A DNA stretch of 11,639 bases, from contig JAQWZS010000187.1 of NCBI GenBank assembly GCA_029253325.1, forward strand, positions 1 to 11,639, given 5' to 3'. The notes under the pieces are model-generated. The model was not told where the DNA came from and ran no database searches. It saw nothing but the letters and a program-made list of their open reading frames with translations. Made by a program: the position numbers and the translations under genes. The DNA is from Bacteroidia bacterium (GTDB taxonomy: Bacteria > Bacteroidota > Bacteroidia > NS11-12g > UBA9320). Below, piece by piece: positions 7,089 through 11,639 of the stretch. Numbering within the stretch: the first letter of the stretch is position 1; every line of letters begins with the position of its first letter.

Positions 7089-7101
7089 AGTTAATCTTGT
7101 A
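7089..7101 (+). promoter_or_regulatory. 13-mer before plsY, identical to one before the permease gene
   Basis: GTTAATCTTGTAA occupies half of the 28-base queA-plsY gap, 8 bases before the plsY ATG. The same 13 bases occur on the minus strand at 5828-5816, 7 bases before the permease ATG. The internal TAATCTTG differs from the -7 consensus TAnnTTTG at one position, so both may be weak promoters. No -33 element is visible for either copy. Confidence 0.3.
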
Positions 7102-7109
7102 ACACTAAA

Positions 7110-7745
7110 ATGCAATTTTCAGCCGTAATATTTTGGGGTATCATAGCATACGTTATTGGAAGCATTCCAAGTAGCGTTTGGATTGGTAAATCATATTTTG
7201 GCAAAGATGTTAGAGATTATGGTAGTGGTAATGCAGGTGCAACAAATACATTTAGAGTTTTAGGAACTCAAGCAGGTATTGTAGTATTATTACTTGATAT
7301 TTTAAAAGGAGTAACTGCAGCTAGTTTGATACTTTATATTCCTAGTGTTTCTCATGGAACAGATCAGTATGTTAACCTTCAGTTGCTGTTTGGTATTCTC
7401 GCGGTTGTTGGGCATATTTTTCCAGTTTTTGAGAATTTTAATGGAGGAAAGGGAATTGCTACACTATTTGGAATGCTAATTGGAATACATTACCTACTTG
7501 CTGTGGCATGTGTGGCATTATTTGTCGTTGTTTTATTGCTTACAAGATACGTTTCGTTAAGTAGTATTTTAGCAACTATTTCATTTCCTATCTTTACTAT
7601 TTATATTTTTAACAGAGACGAGCCTTTGTTGATTGCTTTTGGTGTTGCAGCAGCATTAATGGTTGTAATTACCCACAAAAAGAATATCGTTAGACTTTTG
7701 AATGGTGAGGAGAGTAAGGCAAAATTATTTCGAAGTAAGTCATGA
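7110..7745 (+). CDS. plsY: acyl-phosphate:glycerol-3-phosphate acyltransferase
   Basis: PlsY is an inner-membrane enzyme that moves the acyl group from acyl-phosphate (made by PlsX) to glycerol-3-phosphate, giving lysophosphatidic acid, the first step of phospholipid synthesis. The 211 residues are close to the family norm and very hydrophobic, with about five to seven membrane segments. The conserved blocks are GSIPSSVWIGK (17-27) with DVRDYGSGNAGATNTFRVLG (33-52), then GHIFPVFENFNGGKGIATLFG (101-121). The second block contains the glycine-rich active-site loop. The C-terminal block is THKKNIVRLLNGEESK (188-203). Its last four bases overlap the start of clpS (ATGA), so the two are probably translationally coupled. 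The pairing has no obvious functional meaning. Confidence 0.95.
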   Translation: MQFSAVIFWGIIAYVIGSIPSSVWIGKSYFGKDVRDYGSGNAGATNTFRVLGTQAGIVVLLLDILKGVTAASLILYIPSVSHGTDQYVNLQLLFGILAVVGHIFPVFENFNGGKGIATLFGMLIGIHYLLAVACVALFVVVLLLTRYVSLSSILATISFPIFTIYIFNRDEPLLIAFGVAAALMVVITHKKNIVRLLNGEESKAKLFRSKS

Positions 7746-8029
7746 TTTGGAATTCTGATACCCAAGAGCTGGAAGATATTTCTTTGTTGACAGATGTTGA
7801 TAAGGGCTTTGCCATTATTCTGTATAATGACGATGTAAATACCTTTGATCATGTTATTCATTGCCTAATTAAATACTGTAAGCATAACGATGAACAGGCT
7901 GAACAATGTGCCATGATTGTTCATTACAAAGGCAAATGTCAGGTTAAAAATGGTACAGAAATTGAGCTTACACCAATCTGCAAAGCATTGTTAAATAAGG
8001 GACTTAGTGCGGCAATCGAAGAACTTTAG
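7742..8029 (+). CDS. clpS: ATP-dependent Clp protease adaptor protein
   Basis: ClpS recognises N-degron substrates with large hydrophobic N-terminal residues and hands them to ClpA/ClpP. The 95 residues form a variable N-terminal tail (1-20, used by the family to engage ClpA), followed by the core domain. The substrate-pocket motif is LYNDDVNTFDHVIHCLI (27-43), with the Asn-Asp pair at 29-30. It is followed by EQAEQCAMIVHYKGKC (51-66), where His61 matches the conserved pocket histidine. The Thr-Phe-Asp-His and Gln-Cys-Ala forms are typical of Bacteroidota ClpS. It begins inside the plsY stop (ATGA) and ends inside the panB stop on the other strand (4-base overlap, 8026-8029). No clpA is present in the window. 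Confidence 0.94.
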   Translation: MIWNSDTQELEDISLLTDVDKGFAIILYNDDVNTFDHVIHCLIKYCKHNDEQAEQCAMIVHYKGKCQVKNGTEIELTPICKALLNKGLSAAIEEL

Positions 8030-8844
8030 TATTGTTCTTTTTCATTCGGGAAATCTACCGCTTTAACATCTTTAATGTAATGGCTTACGGCATTCTTCAT
8101 TTCAGTATAGAGGTTAAGATATCTTCTTAAAAAACGAGGAGAAAACTCTTTTGTAATTCCAAGTAAATCATGAATAACCAATACTTGTCCATCTACTCCG
8201 CTTCCTGCTCCAATTCCAATGACTGGGATGGTAATGCTTTGTGCAACTTGTGTGGCTAATTTTGCAGGGATTTTTTCTAATACAATTGCAAAACACCCGG
8301 CTTCCTCCAACAATTTAGCGTCAGCTATTAGTTTCTCTGCTTCTTCTTTTTGTTTTGCTCGAACAGTATATGTACCAAATTTATAGATACTTTGTGGAAT
8401 TAGTCCGAGGTGTCCCATGACAGGGATTCCTGCAGAAAGAATTCGCTTAGCTGATTCAATAACTTCAGCACCACCTTCAAGCTTTACAGAATGAGCACCA
8501 CTTTCTTTCATGATACGAATAGCACTTCTAAGTGCCTCAGAACTATTACCTTGATAACTACCAAAGGGTAAGTCTACAACGACCAATGCTCGGTCAACTG
8601 CTCGTATAACAGACTGGGCATGATAAATCATATGATCTAAAGTTATAGGAAGGGTGCTATCGTGACCGGCCATAACATTACTTGCAGAATCTCCAACAAG
8701 AATGACATCGATACCTGCATCATCTAGTATTTTAGCAAATGAGTAGTCGTATGCGGTAAGCATAGATATTTTTTCTCCGCGAGTTTTCATCTCCTGAAGT
8801 TGGTGAGTAGTCACCTTTTTGATGTCTTTTTTTGCAGTACTCAT
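8026..8844 (-). CDS. panB: 3-methyl-2-oxobutanoate hydroxymethyltransferase (ketopantoate hydroxymethyltransferase)
   Basis: PanB uses 5,10-methylenetetrahydrofolate to hydroxymethylate 2-oxoisovalerate to ketopantoate, the first committed step of pantothenate and hence CoA synthesis, in the cytoplasm. The 272 residues are full length with an ordinary start. Typical blocks are MLTAYDYSFAKILDDAGID (28-46), VGDSASNVMAGHDSTLPIT (50-68), VVVDLPFGSYQ (88-98), VKLEGG (120-125), GHLGLIPQS (144-152), and VIGIGAGSGVDGQVLVIHDLLG (208-229, in two parts). The metal-binding residues are Asp52, Asp91 and Glu123, and the catalytic base is Glu190 in VLEKIP. It lies 6 bases downstream of the unassigned coiled-coil gene, so it is probably transcribed with it. 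No other pan genes are nearby. Confidence 0.96.
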   Translation of the reverse strand: MSTAKKDIKKVTTHQLQEMKTRGEKISMLTAYDYSFAKILDDAGIDVILVGDSASNVMAGHDSTLPITLDHMIYHAQSVIRAVDRALVVVDLPFGSYQGNSSEALRSAIRIMKESGAHSVKLEGGAEVIESAKRILSAGIPVMGHLGLIPQSIYKFGTYTVRAKQKEEAEKLIADAKLLEEAGCFAIVLEKIPAKLATQVAQSITIPVIGIGAGSGVDGQVLVIHDLLGITKEFSPRFLRRYLNLYTEMKNAVSHYIKDVKAVDFPNEKEQY

Positions 8845-8850
8845 CTTAGT

Positions 8851-9984
8851 TTAGTTTTGTGGTTCAATGGTAGATTTCAGTCGATCAATTTCTCGAAGAA
8901 GAATCTTATTGTCTTCTTTAAGTTGTTCGTTTTTGTTTTTGTATGCAACTTGCTCTCTTTTTAATGACTTATTTTCCTTTTTCAATTCAGCTAGAATGGA
9001 TGTTAGGTTTAATACTAAATCACCATTGGAGCCTTTTTCAACGTCCTCCTTGATAGACTCCAAATATGCTAGTCGATTTTGATTTTGATTCAATGCCTGG
9101 GTAGTTGAATCAAGTTTGAAAGACAATACCTTATTTTCAGATTCTAGAAATGAAGCTCTGGATACTAATGTGGTATCATAATTTAGCATGCCTCGGTATT
9201 TGTCTACTTCTTTTTGAAGCGTTGATATCGTGGTTTGTTGTTTATCAATTTTTGCTTTGAAAATCAAAATCACTTCTTGAAATTCAACATTGGATTCATC
9301 TTTATTTTCTTTATTGTCTGTTGAAATCCCAAGTACATTTTCTTTTTTACGCTTTGTTTTTAAAAGAAAATTATCAATAATTATTTCACTTTCTGATCCA
9401 GCAAATAGACCAATTCTTCCTTCTGGAAGTTGTATGTCATAAATGGTATGAATGTAATTCCCATTGACAAAGAAGTCACTATATCCCTTGTCAGTTCGAA
9501 TAGTGAGCGTATTTGTACCTGATTTTTCAATCGATGTATTTTTAACCCATCCCTGAAATTTAGGTTCGCCACTCAGTATTTTAGATTGTTGATTGAAAAG
9601 TTTGGTAACTCTGAATTTTCGTTCATTGTTTATTTCAAAAAATAAAGCTCTATTTGGATTAGACTGACTGTGAAATATGATGCCACCAGTAGATACATTA
9701 GGACTCTTAGAAAATTTCAAAGAGGTTTTAAGCTCAAAACTACTGATACTTTCATTCTCTTTTAAATATACAATTGATCGTCCGGTTGTTTCAATCCGGT
9801 TAATTCGATAGTTGCCATTTTCAATGATGGATAATTCTAAACTATTAAATTTTTGAGGAAATTTTTTGGTAGTATTATCGTTAAAGTTTTCAAGGCAAAG
9901 TGTATCCTCGAAGTTGGTAAATACATTTTGACCCTGTGTTAAAATAAATGTGCCAATTGTAAAAACAAATATTAGGAATCTCAT
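8851..9984 (-). CDS. exported protein with a concanavalin-like domain and a long coiled coil, unknown function
   Basis: I do not recognise a named family for this 377-residue protein. Residues 1-18 form a signal peptide (MRFLIFVFTIGTFILTQG), so it is exported to the periplasm or surface. Residues about 27-208 look like a concanavalin/LamG or DUF1080-like beta-sandwich: ENFNDNTTKKFPQKF, GGIIFHSQS, ALFFEINNERKFRV, FVNGNYIH, PEGRIGLFAGSES and IIDNFLLKT resemble the strand pattern of such sugar-binding folds. A charged linker (209-232) leads to predicted coiled coil, about 233-315 and 324-373, with heptad-like K/E/L/N repeats. There is no lipobox and no C-terminal sorting domain. It precedes panB by 6 bases and is divergent from a lipoprotein gene across 37 bases. 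The lectin-like fold with a coiled coil suggests a scaffold or cell-wall/glycan-binding role, but this is inference. Confidence 0.75.
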   Translation of the reverse strand: MRFLIFVFTIGTFILTQGQNVFTNFEDTLCLENFNDNTTKKFPQKFNSLELSIIENGNYRINRIETTGRSIVYLKENESISSFELKTSLKFSKSPNVSTGGIIFHSQSNPNRALFFEINNERKFRVTKLFNQQSKILSGEPKFQGWVKNTSIEKSGTNTLTIRTDKGYSDFFVNGNYIHTIYDIQLPEGRIGLFAGSESEIIIDNFLLKTKRKKENVLGISTDNKENKDESNVEFQEVILIFKAKIDKQQTTISTLQKEVDKYRGMLNYDTTLVSRASFLESENKVLSFKLDSTTQALNQNQNRLAYLESIKEDVEKGSNGDLVLNLTSILAELKKENKSLKREQVAYKNKNEQLKEDNKILLREIDRLKSTIEPQN

Positions 9985-9996
9985 TTTATTTGTGAA

Positions 9997-10010
9997 AGCT
10001 TTGCAAAGCT
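9997..10010. promoter_or_regulatory. perfect 14-base palindrome in the divergent spacer
   Basis: AGCTTTGCAAAGCT equals its own reverse complement and sits in the middle of the 37-base spacer between the coiled-coil gene (start 9984) and the lipoprotein gene (start 10022). On the minus strand TAGCTTTG (10011-10004) fits the -7 consensus exactly; on the plus strand AAGCTTTG (9996-10003) misses it by one base. The element could be overlapping divergent -7 boxes, a binding site for a dimeric regulator, or both. Confidence 0.5.
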
Positions 10011-10021
10011 AAACTAAAATT

Positions 10022-11050
10022 ATGCAAAAAACGATTAGGAATCTTGTATTACTTCTTGTTTCTACCACTTTCTTTTGGGGGTGTGAGAATGAGGTAGATA
10101 TTGCTGCAGATTGGAAAGAGATAGCTGTGGTATATGGTGCAATTAATCCAAATCAAGCCAAAAATTATATTCGAATACAACGGGCTTATCTCGATGAAGA
10201 CCAAGCTGCAGTAGCTTTTTCGAATAGTTTAGATTCTGTTTATTTTGATTCGTTAGATGTTACTCTAGAAGAGTTTGTCAATGGTTCTTACAGTCAAACT
10301 TTTTCCTTGCGAATGGTTAATGGTAATAACATTGGGATGGAAAAAGATTCAGGACTTTTTTACAGTGAGGATAATTTTCTATATGAATTATCTGACCCTA
10401 TAAAACCATCTATGTTTGCGACAGACTATCAACATAGGCTTGTAGTTCGTAATCCTAAAACGGGGTATGAATGCAGAGCAATGATATCAAGTGTGGGTCA
10501 AGCAGAAATTAAAGGCCCAGTAAGTAATACTGGAGGTACAATTTACTTTTCAAATGAATCAATACCCGTAACATTTCAGGAAGGAAAGCATGCAAGAGCA
10601 TACAAAGTAGAGATGGATTTTAGGGTGAAGGAATACCCAAAAGATGACCCAGCCCAAGAGCAAATTGTAGATTACAAATGGGTTTTGGTCAATTTAGGAA
10701 AGACGCAAAGTCTCAGGGGATTTGAACTTGGAAGATACTTAGTGGCATCATCTGGTTTTTTTGCCAATTTGGCCTCAGTTATGCCCCAGGATATAAATAT
10801 TGAGAGAAAGCTTGTTGATTTTGACCTTACATTTTATGGTATTTCAGATGACTTTAACACCTATTTGAGTGTAAATAAGCCTTCAATTGGTATCGTTCAG
10901 AAAAAACCAGAGTTTACTAACATAGAAAATGGCATTGGGCTTTTTGCTTCCAGAAATATTGCATCTTTTGAAAACCTTAGTTTTCACCCATCCACAATAG
11001 GCTTAATCCAAACCAATGAAAAAACCAAAGACCTTGGTTTTATTCAATAG
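10022..11050 (+). CDS. probable surface lipoprotein, DUF4249-like
   Basis: This is a 342-residue exported lipoprotein of unknown function. The N-terminus is a lipoprotein signal: basic MQKTIRN, hydrophobic LVLLLVSTTFF, then W-G-C with Cys21 as the acylation site. The lipobox F-W-G-C is slightly unusual, since Leu is the common first residue. Acidic residues right after the Cys (C-E-N-E-V-D) resemble the Bacteroidota lipoprotein export signal that sends lipoproteins to the cell surface. The body begins with AVVYGAINPNQAKNYIRIQRAYL (28-50, two blocks) and has RLVVRNPKTGYEC and a beta-rich layout. This reminds me of the DUF4249 family, which is often found near outer-membrane receptor genes, but no receptor gene is present here. 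I am fairly sure of the lipoprotein call and unsure of the family. Confidence 0.7.
   Translation: MQKTIRNLVLLLVSTTFFWGCENEVDIAADWKEIAVVYGAINPNQAKNYIRIQRAYLDEDQAAVAFSNSLDSVYFDSLDVTLEEFVNGSYSQTFSLRMVNGNNIGMEKDSGLFYSEDNFLYELSDPIKPSMFATDYQHRLVVRNPKTGYECRAMISSVGQAEIKGPVSNTGGTIYFSNESIPVTFQEGKHARAYKVEMDFRVKEYPKDDPAQEQIVDYKWVLVNLGKTQSLRGFELGRYLVASSGFFANLASVMPQDINIERKLVDFDLTFYGISDDFNTYLSVNKPSIGIVQKKPEFTNIENGIGLFASRNIASFENLSFHPSTIGLIQTNEKTKDLGFIQ
11021..11041 (+). terminator. weak hairpin at the end of the lipoprotein gene
   Basis: AAAACCAA (11021-11028), loop AGACC, then TTGGTTTT (11034-11041) form an 8-pair but A/T-dominated stem just before the stop codon. The T-rich side of the stem is followed only by ATTCAATAG, so no separate T run exists. 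It may be a weak terminator or chance. Confidence 0.25.
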
Positions 11051-11158
11051 AAGTGTCTTTTTGTCATAGGTTGTTGAATTAAAAACTGCCATTTTTATCT
11101 TTTTATGACATGGCATTGTAGTTGTTTGGATTTCATCAATTAAACAAATCAAATTAAA
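11051..11158 (+). promoter_or_regulatory. dnaK upstream region
   Basis: These 108 bases must hold the dnaK promoter. Two candidates are visible: GTTG (11073-11076), 19 bases, TATCTTTT (11096-11103), near the Bacteroidota consensus; and TGGCAT-N5-TTGTT (11111-11126), near a sigma-54 -24/-12 pattern but with T in place of the usual C at -12. TGCCAT (11087-11092) and ATGGCA (11110-11115) are inverted repeats 17 bases apart. No CIRCE element is present, so HrcA control is not indicated. Confidence 0.35.
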
Positions 11159-11639
11159 ATGAGTAAAGTAATTGGTATTGATTTAGGAACTACAAATTCA
11201 TGCGTATCTGTAATGGAGGGTAATGAGCCAGTAGTTATCCCAAATAGTGAAGGAAGAAGAACAACTCCATCTATTGTTGCGTTTATGGACAATGGTAATG
11301 GTGAGCGTAAAGTAGGTGACCCAGCTAAAAGACAAGCGATTACCAACCCGCAAAACACCATTAGTTCAATTAAGCGATTTATGGGATCTACCTTTACTGA
11401 AGTAGAGAAAGAAGCAGGTCAAATGCCCTATAAGGTAGTAAAAGGAGACAATAATACTCCTCGTGTGGTTATCGGTGACCGTAAATACACACCACAAGAA
11501 ATTTCTGCTATTGTTCTTCAGAAAATGAAGAAAACAGCTGAAGATTATCTAGGTACTTCGGTTGATAGAGCAGTAATTACAGTTCCTGCTTATTTTAACG
11601 ATAGCCAAAGACAAGCTACTAAAGAAGCTGGAGAAATTG
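11159..11639 (+). CDS. dnaK: molecular chaperone DnaK (Hsp70), N-terminal part
   Basis: DnaK folds and refolds proteins in the cytoplasm, driven by ATP and helped by DnaJ and GrpE. The window contains the ATG at 11159 and the first 160 codons of the nucleotide-binding domain, then is cut by the right edge. The phosphate-binding signature IGIDLGTTNSCVSV (5-18) is intact. So are EGRRTTPSIVAF (31-42), SSIKRFMG (69-76, the catalytic Lys at 72), and the second Hsp70 signature region VITVPAYFNDSQRQATKEAG (139-158). No gap or frameshift is seen. It follows the lipoprotein gene after 108 bases and has its own upstream region, so it is probably a separate transcription unit. grpE and dnaJ are not in view. 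Confidence 0.97.
   Translation, partial: MSKVIGIDLGTTNSCVSVMEGNEPVVIPNSEGRRTTPSIVAFMDNGNGERKVGDPAKRQAITNPQNTISSIKRFMGSTFTEVEKEAGQMPYKVVKGDNNTPRVVIGDRKYTPQEISAIVLQKMKKTAEDYLGTSVDRAVITVPAYFNDSQRQATKEAGEI

Noticed and set aside
8867..9082. Plus-strand 71-codon frame, antisense to the coiled-coil gene
   Set aside because: The Ser/Leu/Phe-rich sequence is the expected antisense of a Lys/Glu-rich coiled coil.
11149..11361. Minus-strand 70-codon frame opposite dnaK
   Set aside because: Shadow of the highly conserved dnaK N-terminus.

Overview
The window looks like a piece of a Bacteroidota chromosome, most likely from the Cytophagales or a close relative. The DNA is AT-rich, Shine-Dalgarno sites are weak or absent, and several genes are preceded by the Bacteroidota -7 promoter box TAnnTTTG. 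Protein features point the same way: a C25-family peptidase of the type IX secretion (PorU2-like) type, a MacB/FtsX-like stand-alone permease, a surface lipoprotein with acidic residues after the lipobox cysteine, and Bacteroidota-style versions of malate dehydrogenase and ClpS. The gene set is mostly core metabolism and housekeeping. I see no phage, transposon, CRISPR, rRNA or tRNA.

Layout. Positions 1-2019 (minus strand) hold the N-terminal two-fifths or so of a large exported C25 peptidase. It runs off the left edge and is broken by a frameshift near 1705-1736. Divergent from it, 2157-4509 (plus) carries scoA, scoB and mdh: a two-subunit 3-oxoacid CoA-transferase followed by malate dehydrogenase. 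The run ends in a strong hairpin terminator shared with a converging MacB-like permease (4558-5808, minus). After a 223-base spacer with a good promoter comes a plus-strand run queA, plsY, clpS (6032-8029), in which plsY and clpS overlap by four bases. clpS also overlaps, tail to tail by four bases, the end of panB (8026-8844, minus). panB lies 6 bases downstream of an exported concanavalin-like plus coiled-coil protein that I cannot assign (8851-9984, minus). Divergent from that gene, across a 37-base spacer containing a perfect 14-base palindrome, is a DUF4249-like lipoprotein (10022-11050, plus). The window closes with the first 160 codons of dnaK (11159 to the right edge).

How the genes relate. 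scoAB and mdh connect acetoacetate/acetoacetyl-CoA and succinyl-CoA/succinate exchange to the TCA cycle. queA (queuosine tRNA modification), plsY (phospholipid synthesis), clpS (N-degron delivery to ClpAP), panB (pantothenate/CoA synthesis) and dnaK are unrelated housekeeping functions that merely sit together. The C25 peptidase, the lectin-like coiled-coil protein, the lipoprotein and the permease belong to the cell envelope.

The points most worth checking are the frameshift in the C25 peptidase, the unassigned lectin-fold/coiled-coil protein with its palindromic divergent promoter, and several repeated or palindromic elements in the short intergenic regions. I did not find convincing evidence of an undescribed multi-gene system.
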